Of a DNA stretch of 64,000 nucleotides, positions 16,614 to 25,441 are shown in pieces. A model generated the notes under the pieces. The model did not search any database and was not told the DNA's origin. It worked only from the letters and a program-made list of their open reading frames with translations. The position numbers and the translations under genes are program-made. Each line of letters opens with the position of its first letter. Position 1 is the first letter of the stretch. This stretch comes from Latescibacteria bacterium UBA6620 (lineage in GTDB: Bacteria > Latescibacterota > UBA2968), in contig DJHM01000058.1 of the NCBI GenBank assembly GCA_002433075.1, positions 93,221 through 157,220 on the forward strand. Direction: 5' to 3'.

Positions 16614-17855
16614 TTAATGAGTGAGGGCAAGTTCGGTTCGAGGCCCGAGTGCGACTAGTGCGGGTTCCCCATCGAGGGGATAGGACGACAGATAGCGGGC
16701 GATGGTGTCCGCATTCACGGCTCGAATCTCTTCGATCTGCTCATCGAGTGTTCGTAGAGGAGCTCCGCAACTGAGGTCGTCTACGAGTTGGCTGAAACGA
16801 TGGAGACCGTGTTCACCGGCGCACACGACTGACGTCGCGGCTTTGGTTTTCGCCCGGCCAAGTGCGTCGGTGTCTATATCGCCGTGAAGTCCCCGGCATT
16901 CCTGGAGAACCACCTCGATCGCCTCGTCGGTCCGGGCGGGATCGACGGAGAGGTAAATGTAAATGAGGCCCGCATCGCTGAACCCGGCGAAGTCGGCGGT
17001 CGCCTCGTCTGCGAGGCTGTTTTGCACCACCGCCCAGTAGAGACGGCTGTTCGTCGAGGCGCCAAGATAGGCGGACAGCATTTCGGCCGTGATGGCTTCG
17101 GTGCTCGCGGCCGAAGGGGCGGGGAAAGCGAGCGTGACGTGCTCGCGAGTGACGTTGTCTCGCGGGAAAACCCTGGTTTGTCCGCTGAAGACAGGGTTTG
17201 GCTGGTCGCGACCGGATTCTCCGGACGTCCAGTCGCCACAGGAATCTTCCACGGCAGCGATGATCTCGTCGCGGTTGAACCTCCCCGTAACGATGAAGGT
17301 CATATTCTCGGGGGCGTAACGGCGGTCGAAGTATTCGATCATCTGTTCGCGGGTGAGCGCGCCGACCGTCTCTTCCGTTCCCAGGACGGATTGACCCACG
17401 GGGTGATCGGGATAGGCGGTCCGAATCAGGTGATCGAAGATGAGTGCGTCCGGGCGATCGTGATACATCGCGATTTCTTCGAGGATGACTTTCTTTTCTG
17501 TGTCGAACTCGTCGGCTGGGATCGTCGACCGCATCATATCTGCCAGGATCTCGATCGATTGTGTCGCCCGTTCGCTCTGCGCCCAGTGAAAGTAGGCCGT
17601 TCCCTCCCACCACGTGTAGGCGTTCCAGGTTGCCCCGAGATCGTCGATGTCGAGGCTCAGCTGGCGCCAGTCCCGCTTCGCGGTCCCCTTGAAACACATA
17701 TGTTCAAGAAAATGAGAGATGCCGGCCTGTTCGGGGACCTCGTCGCGCGATCCTGTGTTTGCGAAGAACCCGACGGCCGCCGAGTTGATGCGTGGAATGG
17801 CCTCGAAGATCATCGTAAGGCCGTTGTCGAGGGTGTGTGAAGTGAAGGGACTCAT
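16614..17855 (-). CDS. M16 zinc metallopeptidase, catalytic subunit
   Basis: 413 residues with the inverted zinc motif HFLEH (HxxEH) near residue 45 and the distal Glu in the ~120-130 region (EEIAMYHDRPDALIFDHL), as in pitrilysin/processing-peptidase M16B enzymes. The C-terminal half includes SAYLGASTNSRLYWAVVQ and YIYLSVDPARTDEAIEVV. Start ATG at 17855 (MSPFTSHTLDNGLTMIFE). It follows a second M16 gene by 37 bp; the two probably form a heterodimer as in other bacterial two-gene M16B sets. No signal peptide is visible. Confidence 0.9.
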   Translation of the reverse strand: MSPFTSHTLDNGLTMIFEAIPRINSAAVGFFANTGSRDEVPEQAGISHFLEHMCFKGTAKRDWRQLSLDIDDLGATWNAYTWWEGTAYFHWAQSERATQSIEILADMMRSTIPADEFDTEKKVILEEIAMYHDRPDALIFDHLIRTAYPDHPVGQSVLGTEETVGALTREQMIEYFDRRYAPENMTFIVTGRFNRDEIIAAVEDSCGDWTSGESGRDQPNPVFSGQTRVFPRDNVTREHVTLAFPAPSAASTEAITAEMLSAYLGASTNSRLYWAVVQNSLADEATADFAGFSDAGLIYIYLSVDPARTDEAIEVVLQECRGLHGDIDTDALGRAKTKAATSVVCAGEHGLHRFSQLVDDLSCGAPLRTLDEQIEEIRAVNADTIARYLSSYPLDGEPALVALGPRTELALTH

Positions 17856-17892
17856 TGACGACCTGCCGTATCGAGGGGTGAGCTTTTTCTGA

Positions 17893-19128
17893 TCACGGGC
17901 CGCCGGTAAGCGGGTTGGGGCCCAGGATGACGACGGTCTGGGGGGTCGGGGGACAGGTTTGGAGGTATCCCGTAATCTGATCGAGCGTGACCGCAGAGAC
18001 CCCATCGGCGATTTCCTGGAGGGTCCGGGTGTTCCCGTCGAGAAAGAGATCTTCCACCAGGCTGCCAGCCCGTCCTTCCGGGAGGTCACCCGTCGTGAAC
18101 AGGCCTCCCTTGAGAATCGTTTTCGACCGCTCGAGTTCCTCTTCTGTGACGTCCTCGGCCAGTCTGTCGATCTCATTTCGACAGACCTTGAGAGTTTCGT
18201 CTGCCCGCTCGGCGGTGGTACCTGCGTAGAGCGCGATAAGGCCTCCGTTGCGTCGGGCGCGATAAAAGGCCGAGACACTGTAGGCCAGTCCACGCTTCTC
18301 CCTTACTTCCGTGAACAATCGGCTCGAGCCACTCCCCGAAAGGATGGCGATGGCGACTTGCGCGGGATAGTAGAGTGCGTGTCCGCGGGCTACGGACCCG
18401 AAGACGATCCCGATGTGCGCCTGCTCGGATTCCTTCTCGTGGTGAACGAGGCGATCTGCAATCGTCACGGTGTGTGTTTCCTGTTCGAGGGGTGGATCGC
18501 CTCCCCATCCTCCAAAGAGGTCTTCGATTGTACTTACGACGGTCTCTCGATCGATCCCTCCGGCGATCGAGAAAATGAGCGACTCGGGTCGACACTGTTC
18601 CGTCCAGAATCGGCGGACCCCGGCCGAGGTGATCTGCTCGAGGGTTTCCGGTTCTCCCATCGGCGCGCGGCCAAGGGGTTCGCCGAGGGCGGCCTTGAAG
18701 GTGAGCAGCATCGCTTGCTGAATCGGACTATCCTCGAGGCGCTTGAGTTCCTCGAGGGTGAGGGTTTTTGTGATTTCGACCTCTGCGTCCGGGAACGACG
18801 CCGTACTGAACGTTTCTTCATAGAGCTCACAGACGGAACGGAAGTGTTCGGGAAGGAACTGAGCCTGGAACTGCGTGTGCTCCACTTGGGTGGTGGATCC
18901 ACGACGAACACCGAGTGTGTCGAATGCGTCGAAGACTTCGCGGGCATCCCTGGAGGGAGTGCCTTTAAACAGCACATCCTCCGCCACACGGGCCATTCCT
19001 AAACGATCGAGCGGATCATCCTTGGCTCCGAAGCCGAACCGCATTGCCATCACGGCAGACTTCGCCCCCTCCATCGGCTCGATGACGACCCGGATGCCAT
19101 TATTCATTTCTACTATATCGACAGCCAT
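17893..19128 (-). CDS. M16-family peptidase-like protein, non-catalytic subunit
   Basis: About 411 residues, same fold as the neighbour, but where HxxEH should stand it has RVAEDVLFKG, so the zinc-binding His and the catalytic Glu/His arrangement are lost. It keeps the M16 C-terminal signature (GSGSSRLFTEVREKRGLAYSVSAFY), which in partner subunits helps hold substrate. This active/inactive pairing is well known for M16B peptidases. Two adjacent ATG codons (19131, 19128) are possible starts; the second has better spacing from GGAG. The start region abuts the left end of the nuclease cassette. Confidence 0.87.
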   Translation of the reverse strand: MAVDIVEMNNGIRVVIEPMEGAKSAVMAMRFGFGAKDDPLDRLGMARVAEDVLFKGTPSRDAREVFDAFDTLGVRRGSTTQVEHTQFQAQFLPEHFRSVCELYEETFSTASFPDAEVEITKTLTLEELKRLEDSPIQQAMLLTFKAALGEPLGRAPMGEPETLEQITSAGVRRFWTEQCRPESLIFSIAGGIDRETVVSTIEDLFGGWGGDPPLEQETHTVTIADRLVHHEKESEQAHIGIVFGSVARGHALYYPAQVAIAILSGSGSSRLFTEVREKRGLAYSVSAFYRARRNGGLIALYAGTTAERADETLKVCRNEIDRLAEDVTEEELERSKTILKGGLFTTGDLPEGRAGSLVEDLFLDGNTRTLQEIADGVSAVTLDQITGYLQTCPPTPQTVVILGPNPLTGGP

Positions 19129-19143
19129 CATAGCTCCAGGATG

Positions 19144-19170
19144 AACCACCAAGACACGAAGACACCAAGA
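19144..19170 (+). repeat. left terminal inverted repeat of nuclease cassette
   Basis: A 27-bp element built from a degenerate ACACCAAG-type repeat unit. It matches the reverse complement of 19619-19645 at 24 of 27 positions. The outer edge lies about 15 bp from the ATG of the M16 gene. Confidence 0.8.
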
Positions 19171-19179
19171 AAAGCACGA

Positions 19180-19578
19180 TCAGAGGACCACTCGTTGGAC
19201 GCCAGCTTTGAAGAGCGGGACATTAAAGTTGATCAGAAAGCCGAGACGTTTGCCGGACATCCTGAGATAAGAAAGAATCTGTGCTTTGTAAACCGGGTGC
19301 ATCTCGACCACAGCTTTCAGTTCACAGATCACCAGATCTTCAACCAGCACGTCGAGTCTGAACCCTTCGTCAAATGTAAGGCCGTCATACTCGATCGGAA
19401 CCGGAACCGGAACCTGACGACGAATAGACATGCCTCTCTTGCTAAGCTGGTGGCAGAAGCAAGATTCGTAAACGGTCTCCAACAGTCCAGGCCCCAGACT
19501 TTTATGCACCTTGAAGACTGAGTCAACGACCGCCTTCCCAATCCGATCCTCTTCTTCCGACATAGGTTCGAAGTTCAT
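19180..19578 (-). CDS. GxxExxY protein, PD-(D/E)XK nuclease-like
   Basis: 132 residues. The family-naming motif is present as GPGLLETVYE near residue 30, followed by LSKRGMSIRRQVPVPV and the nuclease-core residues in FRLDVLVEDLVICELKAV (Asp, then ExK), then ILSYLRMSGKRLGFLINFN. This is a PD-(D/E)XK_3-type domain (GxxExxY family) whose biological role is not established. ATG at 19578 or the internal ATG five codons on may be used. Its position between terminal inverted repeats, with nothing else inside, suggests it is cargo or engine of a small mobile cassette. Confidence 0.88.
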   Translation of the reverse strand: MNFEPMSEEEDRIGKAVVDSVFKVHKSLGPGLLETVYESCFCHQLSKRGMSIRRQVPVPVPIEYDGLTFDEGFRLDVLVEDLVICELKAVVEMHPVYKAQILSYLRMSGKRLGFLINFNVPLFKAGVQRVVL

Positions 19579-19618
19579 CCAGATTCAGTTCCTATCAGAG
19601 TTCCATCGTCCTGGTCTC

Positions 19619-19645
19619 TCTTGGTGTCTTGGAGTCTTAGTGGTT
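19619..19645 (-). repeat. right terminal inverted repeat of nuclease cassette
   Basis: 27 bp; its reverse complement matches the left repeat at 24/27 positions. The outermost bases overlap the TGA stop of the fpg gene (19647-19645). Confidence 0.8.
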
Positions 19646-20549
19646 CAAGCCTTCGGACTCCTGAGTTCTTCCAGGTCCTCGAGCGTGCGAGGCCAGTCCT
19701 GTTTGAGCAGCCGGGAGAGGCCGCGGTCGGCTAGGACTTTGCCGTCGGTCTGGCAGGTGGCGCAGTAGTTGCACTCGTTCTGTGCGTAACGGATGCGTTG
19801 GACGGGAGCTCCACATTTGGGACACGGCTGGTCGTACTTACCGTGGACGGCCATCTGTTTGTGGAACGCCGTGACCTTGTCCGGGAATCCATCGCCGACT
19901 TCCTCAGCGAGACGATCGGTCCATTTGGTGAGAACGTCGCGCGTGGCCTCGTATAGACGTTCAATCTCGTCGTCGGTCAGTTTCGTAGAATGCTTGAGAG
20001 GTGAGAGACCCGCCCGATGAAGGATTTCATCGGAGTAGCGTTGCCGATGCCGGAGAACAGGCGCGGATCGGTCAGAGATCGCTTGAGGATGTGGTTCTCG
20101 CACTTGAGCGAATGGTCGAAGTCTTCGATCGAAGAGTCAAAGACTTCAATCCCACCCCGGTCGAACTCAGCCACAGCGTTACGAACCCGGACAAAGTGGA
20201 TCGAGGCGCGTTTCTTGGTGCCGGCTTCGGTGAAGCTGAGGCTGCCGTCGGAAAAATCGAAAGCGGCCAGTCCGACCTTCCTCGCGAGCTTGCCCCCGCG
20301 CTCCTTCCAACGAAGTCTCCCCGCGATCATCAGATGGATCACCAGGTGGAGGTCGTCGTCAACACCCAGAACGATGCGTTTGCCGAGGCGATCGACAGTG
20401 AGGACGTGTTTGTCGACGATTTCGCTAAGGGGCGGATCGTAGGTGCGAACGACAAAGGGGCTGGCAACGCGCGCGTCTTCCACGACTCGATCGACGATGT
20501 GTTGTCGGAGGCAGCGGACGTAGACTTCAACGTCGGGGTACTCAGGCAT
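19645..20549 (-). pseudogene. formamidopyrimidine-DNA glycosylase (Fpg/Nei), frameshifted
   Basis: Base-excision repair glycosylase/AP lyase. The N-terminal part starts MPEYPDVEVYV with the catalytic Pro2/Glu3, includes HLMIAGRLRWKERG and runs to DPRLFSGIGNA; the second frame continues YSDEILHRAGLSPLKHSTKL and ends with the zinc finger (CPKCGAPV...CNYCATCQTDGK). The two parts join exactly if one C is restored near 20037-20039 (a CC reduced to C). With that correction the protein is ~300 residues, normal for the family. A lone one-base loss in an otherwise perfect gene favours a sequence error, though a recent mutation is possible. The stop overlaps the nuclease cassette's right repeat. Confidence 0.85.
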
Positions 20550-20551
20550 TC

Positions 20552-20577
20552 GATCGAGAATCGGAGATCGAGAATCG
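20552..20577 (+). repeat. short tandem direct repeat
   Basis: A 12-bp unit, GATCGAGAATCG, occurs twice at 14-bp spacing in the gap just upstream of the fpg start. It occupies the leader and ribosome-site region of fpg. Role unknown. Confidence 0.7.
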
Positions 20578-20618
20578 AAGAGAAGCCAAGAGCGGGGGTC
20601 TTGTCGCCCGAACTTCGG

Positions 20619-23600
20619 TCATTGCTTTCTCCAGGCGACGGCCAGGTTGGGTTGGAGGGACTGGAAATTGGCGCGTGGTTCGTTGATGAGGCCGAATGTC
20701 TGCTCCGTGCCCAGGGCGGGGAATACTTTCCTGAACGCACGTCGGATGTAGTCACGGTTGGACAGGTGGACGTCGTTCGTGCTGGTCAGGACGTAGTCGA
20801 TTCCCTCTGCCTGCGCAGTCTGGATAATCTGGTGCATCAGGACTTTGACAAAGCTTTCGTTGTCCATCCGCAATCCGCTGAAGTTGAGGACGTCGAGGAG
20901 GAAGGCCCGTTCGTTGCGTCGGCGCAGTTCGACAAGGGTGAAGTAACCCTTCCAATGGCCGTCGGCGATAATCTTGAAGAAAGACCCGTCCGGGCACAGG
21001 ATCTGTTTGATGTCACCCGTGTTGCAGTCGTTGCCGGGCCAACTGCGATAGATGATGCTGACGTCCTTGTTCGGGACACAAAGAATCTGGTGCGAACCGA
21101 CGACGACCTGACGCAGCTTCGTGATCTCGGACTGTACGGTCTGGAGACGGTCGGCGAGGGCTCGCTCGAGTACGAAGTCGGACATCAGTTTGGTGAGCTT
21201 GCCGAGCTCCTTGCGGGCGTACTTGAGATAGCCCTTCTCGGTCGCGTAGGCGGGGCGAGTGGGCTCCGACGGATTGTCGCCGCCCTCCAGACGGGTCGAC
21301 TGTTTCTCCTTCGTGGGGTGTTCGCGGCTGGCGTAGGAGATCGTGTCTTGAAGGATCAGATAGACTTCCCTGTAGATTCGCTTCAGCTGGCACAGGTTCC
21401 TCACCCGGAGGATCGCATCGTAAACCTGGTGGAACTCGCGATGGCGGGCGTGGGTGGATAGGAGATCACGGTCTCGTGATTGGCCGGCGGCGCCCTGTGG
21501 CGCGAGGACGACGGCGACGAGACGGGCCAGATTGGTGTCGAGCAGCGCGGCGGCTTCGTCGTCCGTGATGTCGTAGTCTTCCATCGTTTCGATGGTGGTG
21601 TCGAACAGGTCTCGCTGTCGCCCATCCTCGACGTAGCGATCAAGCTGCTTGACGGTCGACCGCCATTGGGAGGTGTGGAACTTCCCGAGCGTATCTTTGT
21701 GCCGGTCGAGCAGCTCGGGGAAGACATCCTCGGACAACTCCTGCTCGGCTTCGTAGACGCGGTCCGTCAGCAGATCGTTCAGACCGTCGAGGATGAGATC
21801 GATCTCCCCACTGTCGAAGGTTTTCCCGATCTCGGGATGGTTGATCATCGCGAATTCGAGGGCGTAGTCAGCGAGGGGGCTGAGGACGCCCTCGCTTCGG
21901 TGATTCATCCGCACGCGCATCAGAACGGGGTAGACGACGAAGGGGACGATGCGATAGGCGGAGTCGAACTCGAAATCGATACCCTCGATCAGAGCTTCCG
22001 TCCAATCCTCGACCGAGTTGAAAGGACTGACATCGATACCGATCGCATCGCTGAGGCCGTTGATCAGGCGGTTGCGCTCTCGTTTTGCGAGTCCGCTCTC
22101 GAGAATCAGTTTCCGCAGACGTTCCGCACGCGTCGTCTTCTGGGGGAGGCCCTCGATGAGCGTACGAATACGGTCGCGATCGACAGTGCCAACCTCCTCG
22201 ATTCGGTCCCCCGATATGCTGAAAGCCTTGCAGTAGGACTTCATCGGTGGGAACAGGTGGCGGGCGGCTTCGGCGATGTGGGTCAGGTAGCGCGTTCGAT
22301 CGGGCATCCTGGGGCTTTGCTGCAGCAGGTAGAGATAGTAGATCTCGACGTCGTTGGGATCGCGAATGTCCAGCCGAGCTCCGCTGCCGAATTCACGAAG
22401 CCGCGCCAGGATGACGTGCTGGGGGATCTGATTTTCTATCCGGACGAAATTCTCGAGGAAACGTGCATTCTCGCGGGACACGAGGGGGAGGAGGCCCGGA
22501 TCTTCGAAGAGGTTCTTCTGCACCGACATCCGAAGGAAGTAAGTGCGAGAGCCCGGGGCGCAGTCATCGATCAGCTCGACGAGGCGATCGACGTCCGCCG
22601 GGTCGGGGTAGAGCCCCATTAGCCGACCGTAGAAGACGATCGAGCGCCGTCGATCCCATCGCGAGAGGTCTTCGAGCCGCTCGAACGCATCGACGTTGAG
22701 GTAGTGCGACAGCATCGCGATCTGTGATGGGTCGGATGATGAGAACGCAGGTCCATAGTGCTGGGAAAGCCGGCTCAACAAACGCTCGAAATCGATGTCT
22801 GTAGTCGTGTCGTGGCGGTTGAACATTCGTCGTACGAACGTCTCGTAGTGGGCGTCCGACCCCAGCCGGTTGATTACGGTGTTGAGCGCGGGCCTGCCAA
22901 TGGTGTCGAGTGCCCATTCGGTCAGGCTGCGGTTTCGACAGAGGTGCGGGCTCAGCAGCAGATCGACGAGGGGGTCGATTGCGGCCGTCATCCGGTGGGC
23001 GCCGAGGAAGTGGATGGCGGTCTCCTGCACGCCACGCTCACGACTCCTCAGGTTTTTCAGAATGCGCTCGGCGATCCGCGTCGTCTTGTCGGGGTCGATG
23101 AAGTCGACGGCGATTCGCTGAGTGGCTCCTCCGTCGTGCGTGAAAATCCAGTCGAGCATCTCAGGGAGAAGACGATCTTCTTCGAGGAGCAACTGGAGGA
23201 TGCGCTGACGAATCAGTGTCCCGCTTGCGGCGTCGGACCTTCTCTTTCGTCCGTCTACGAGACGCCCGCTCGTGACGGTCGACCTCTCCCATCCGGCGCG
23301 CTGACGGTTGCAGAACGCCAGAGTCAACGCGTGGATTGTGTCGTCGAGATGCGTTTTAAAGAAGGCCTGGACGTTTTCAACGACGTCGAGTGACGAGGCC
23401 TGGAGCATCGCGATCATTGTTCTGACGAGCTCTTCCTTCAACCGCACCCGCCGTTCCTTGACGAACAGCTCCTCCAGGAATCGGATGGCATTTCCTCGAG
23501 CAACGTCGTCGCCTCCGCCTTCAACGAAGTCGCGGACGACGAGGACGAGGGTTTCGAGGGGGCGTACATCCGCAAGGTTTGCGGCCAGGTGGGTTAACGC

Positions 23601-24260
23601 CGAGGTCAGGGCACGTTGTACCTGGGGGACCTGGTCGACGCGAAGTCCGCGGGTGTAGGCTTCGACCACCGCATCGAGGAGGTCGGGGTCGCCGGCACGG
23701 GGCGCCATCGCGGACAGATGAGAAAGGGTGTTCGCAAGCGACGGCCCCGGCAGAGTGTGGAGGCTGCGGGCCTGGGCGATTCGCTCGGCGAGGAAATCGG
23801 GAGTGAGGGGGATCTGTTTACGTACCCCCGTCAGGTTGCCGATGGGTTCGTCACCATAGACGCTTCGAAGCTCGAGATCGGTGCGATCGAGACGCAAGAA
23901 CCGCTCTGCGGTGGCGATCATCCAGCTGGTCTGACGGGTGAGGTCCTGGAGTCGCAGATGCTCGTGCGTGGTATGGGCGTAGCGACTTCCCGAACAGAAG
24001 TCTACGACGAGAGCCCCCAGGGGCGAGAGGCAGATCGTGTCACCGCCAACGTAGCCGTCTTCGGCGTAAAGAATCATGGGCTCCGGGCCGACGTCGCGAG
24101 CCGCGGCTCGGATGAGTTGCTCGACGGGATGTCCGCGATGGGCGTGTAGTACGGCCATAAAGGCCGTCTCGTCGCGCTCTACACGAACGGGTGGATCCAT
24201 ACTGAAAACCAGATGGACTCCGTTCAGGATGCGTGCGGGACGTTCTTTATGCCCCGCCAC
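20619..24260 (-). CDS. very large HEAT-like protein with peptidase C-lobe and GNAT-like C terminus
   Basis: A 1213-residue uninterrupted frame. Residues ~1-130 complete a clan-MH peptidase begun in the neighbouring frame: LVFSMDPPVRVERD, GGDTICLSPLGALVVDFCSG and SRYAHTTHEHLRLQDL match the metal-binding C-lobe of M20/M42 enzymes. Residues ~180-560 are helical HEAT/ARM-like repeats (VQETAIHFLGAHRMTAAIDP, LTEWALDTIGRPALNTVI). The middle is helical and charged. Residues ~1070-1200 look like a GNAT-type acyltransferase (WKGYFTLVELRRRNERAFLL, ESFVKVLMHQIIQTAQAEG, YVLTSTNDVHLSNRDYIR), with two Cys before it (DCNTGDIKQILCPDG). I know no family with this order. Translation probably starts in 24859 once the frameshift at 24237-24239 is resolved. 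Confidence 0.6.
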   Translation of the reverse strand: MAGHKERPARILNGVHLVFSMDPPVRVERDETAFMAVLHAHRGHPVEQLIRAAARDVGPEPMILYAEDGYVGGDTICLSPLGALVVDFCSGSRYAHTTHEHLRLQDLTRQTSWMIATAERFLRLDRTDLELRSVYGDEPIGNLTGVRKQIPLTPDFLAERIAQARSLHTLPGPSLANTLSHLSAMAPRAGDPDLLDAVVEAYTRGLRVDQVPQVQRALTSALTHLAANLADVRPLETLVLVVRDFVEGGGDDVARGNAIRFLEELFVKERRVRLKEELVRTMIAMLQASSLDVVENVQAFFKTHLDDTIHALTLAFCNRQRAGWERSTVTSGRLVDGRKRRSDAASGTLIRQRILQLLLEEDRLLPEMLDWIFTHDGGATQRIAVDFIDPDKTTRIAERILKNLRSRERGVQETAIHFLGAHRMTAAIDPLVDLLLSPHLCRNRSLTEWALDTIGRPALNTVINRLGSDAHYETFVRRMFNRHDTTTDIDFERLLSRLSQHYGPAFSSSDPSQIAMLSHYLNVDAFERLEDLSRWDRRRSIVFYGRLMGLYPDPADVDRLVELIDDCAPGSRTYFLRMSVQKNLFEDPGLLPLVSRENARFLENFVRIENQIPQHVILARLREFGSGARLDIRDPNDVEIYYLYLLQQSPRMPDRTRYLTHIAEAARHLFPPMKSYCKAFSISGDRIEEVGTVDRDRIRTLIEGLPQKTTRAERLRKLILESGLAKRERNRLINGLSDAIGIDVSPFNSVEDWTEALIEGIDFEFDSAYRIVPFVVYPVLMRVRMNHRSEGVLSPLADYALEFAMINHPEIGKTFDSGEIDLILDGLNDLLTDRVYEAEQELSEDVFPELLDRHKDTLGKFHTSQWRSTVKQLDRYVEDGRQRDLFDTTIETMEDYDITDDEAAALLDTNLARLVAVVLAPQGAAGQSRDRDLLSTHARHREFHQVYDAILRVRNLCQLKRIYREVYLILQDTISYASREHPTKEKQSTRLEGGDNPSEPTRPAYATEKGYLKYARKELGKLTKLMSDFVLERALADRLQTVQSEITKLRQVVVGSHQILCVPNKDVSIIYRSWPGNDCNTGDIKQILCPDGSFFKIIADGHWKGYFTLVELRRRNERAFLLDVLNFSGLRMDNESFVKVLMHQIIQTAQAEGIDYVLTSTNDVHLSNRDYIRRAFRKVFPALGTEQTFGLINEPRANFQSLQPNLAVAWRKQ

Positions 24261-24859
24261 CCTCGTTCCTCTTGTACGGTAAAAACGACGCGGATGTTGC
24301 CGTGTGGGACGCCGCCATCGACGATGTACCGAAGCGTCGCGAGGATGGCGGAGATGCCGGCTTTGTCGTCAGCGCCCAGGCTGTTTCGGCCGTCCGTGCC
24401 GATATCGCCCGATCGGTGAAGCACGGGCGTAACGGGGACCGTCCCGCCGGGGTAGACGCAATCCATATGCGCTGTGAAAAGCAGGTTGGGTGCAGTCTCC
24501 GATGTGGCCGGAAGCTGGGCGATCAGGTTGCCCATCGGGTCGGTTTCGGCCGTGAAACCGACCCGATCCAGTCGAGGGCGAAGCAGACGTGCTACGGGTT
24601 CTTGCTCTCCAGATGGGCTTAGCGTTCTGGCGAGGTCGAGGAAGGTGCGTACCAGATCCTGCGGGTCGGTCCAGCACGGGGTGGCCGAGGCGAGTGAGAA
24701 ATAGGCTTCCTGACTGATCGGGCGATCGTTGTCGGTTTTGCCACGCAGGTTGACCAGTTGGTCGATGCCCCGACCCTTCAGGCGGCCCTCCGCGGCGAGG
24801 AGACGGAACTCTCCAGCCGAGTAGGTCTTGATGGCGACGCCCTGATCAGGAGTCGCCAC
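24224..24859 (-). CDS. clan-MH (M20/M42-like) peptidase N-terminal part, frameshifted into next ORF
   Basis: 211 residues ending abruptly. Metal-site motifs are clear: FTAHMDCVYPGG (His-x-Asp), SLGADDKAGISAILATLRYI (bridging Asp) and FTVQEERG (catalytic Glu-Glu). The C-lobe ligands are absent here but appear in the adjacent frame, and the two join as KNVPARILNGVH if the CCC at 24237-24239 is read as CCCC. So this is the start of a ~1,400-residue peptidase-HEAT-GNAT-like fusion. The enzyme would be a di-zinc amino- or di/tripeptidase. It overlaps the upstream hypothetical gene by 14 bp. Confidence 0.75.
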   Translation of the reverse strand: MATPDQGVAIKTYSAGEFRLLAAEGRLKGRGIDQLVNLRGKTDNDRPISQEAYFSLASATPCWTDPQDLVRTFLDLARTLSPSGEQEPVARLLRPRLDRVGFTAETDPMGNLIAQLPATSETAPNLLFTAHMDCVYPGGTVPVTPVLHRSGDIGTDGRNSLGADDKAGISAILATLRYIVDGGVPHGNIRVVFTVQEERGWRGIKNVPHAS

Positions 24860-25286
24860 GGTTTGGGCCCTCGAGTTGTGGGGGAGGAGCGGGCAGGGCG
24901 TTTGGCTTGAGGCCGCTTAACCGGTCACGCGAGAAACGTGGGTCGTTGGTAATGAACCGGCCTCGTGAAGGGTATTGGCGGACACCAGGGGGCAGGAAGC
25001 CGACTTGCTCGATTTTCCCAGTCTGATAGTGGCTCACCGCGAACACGAGCGGCGGCGGAGCCCCTCTGTTATGGGCCAGCGCCTCGATGGTGGCCTGAAC
25101 GATCCCATAGACGTCGTCGTCGATCCGCCCCCGGGCCCGGGTGGCCTGGCGTGCGATCTCGGCCACGAAGGTGTGCGGTCGCCCCCGAAGGGCGTTCATC
25201 CTGCGAATGATCGCCGCGCGCTCGCGTTTCGACAAAGCGGCCGGAATCCGGCGCGCGGGCAGGATGCGAGGGTTCCGTTTCGCCAT
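24846..25286 (-). CDS. hypothetical protein
   Basis: 146 residues, basic N terminus (MAKRNPRILPARR), then a helical stretch (ERAAIIRRMNALRGRPHTF, DDDVYGIVQATIEALAHNRG) and a short beta-rich part (PLVFAVSHYQTGKIEQVGFL), ending in a proline-rich tail. No domain recognised. Its stop overlaps the start of the peptidase gene by 14 bp, so they are probably co-transcribed; it may be regulatory or structural to the fusion protein. Confidence 0.5.
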   Translation of the reverse strand: MAKRNPRILPARRIPAALSKRERAAIIRRMNALRGRPHTFVAEIARQATRARGRIDDDVYGIVQATIEALAHNRGAPPPLVFAVSHYQTGKIEQVGFLPPGVRQYPSRGRFITNDPRFSRDRLSGLKPNALPAPPPQLEGPNRGDS

Positions 25287-25441
25287 CGGTCAGGGTGCCC
25301 AAGACGCGTAAGTGTTTGTCCCGTATCAAAATATGGATGGGTGTAGGGAGGGGGGCAACCTGAAATTCCCTCCAGCTGGTTGCCGGCCGGCGTGGGGGCC
25401 CCTATCTTCGAGGGCTTTTCATCGTAATCCGGGAACCGTTT

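Larger units (their letters stand above)
19144..19645. mobile_element. putative small mobile cassette carrying a GxxExxY nuclease
   Basis: About 500 bp bounded by 27-bp imperfect inverted repeats (24/27 identical), containing a single gene and inserted between fpg and the M16 operon so that one end touches the fpg stop codon and the other nearly touches the M16 start. No transposase is encoded, and I see no clear target-site duplication. Similar CCAAGACACCAAG-like sequences commonly flank GxxExxY genes in unrelated bacteria (from memory), which supports mobility; the mechanism is unknown. Confidence 0.5.

Noticed and set aside
20001..21461. Long plus-strand frame over the fpg and HEAT genes
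   Set aside because: Antisense of recognisable minus-strand coding sequence; no domain or ribosome site.
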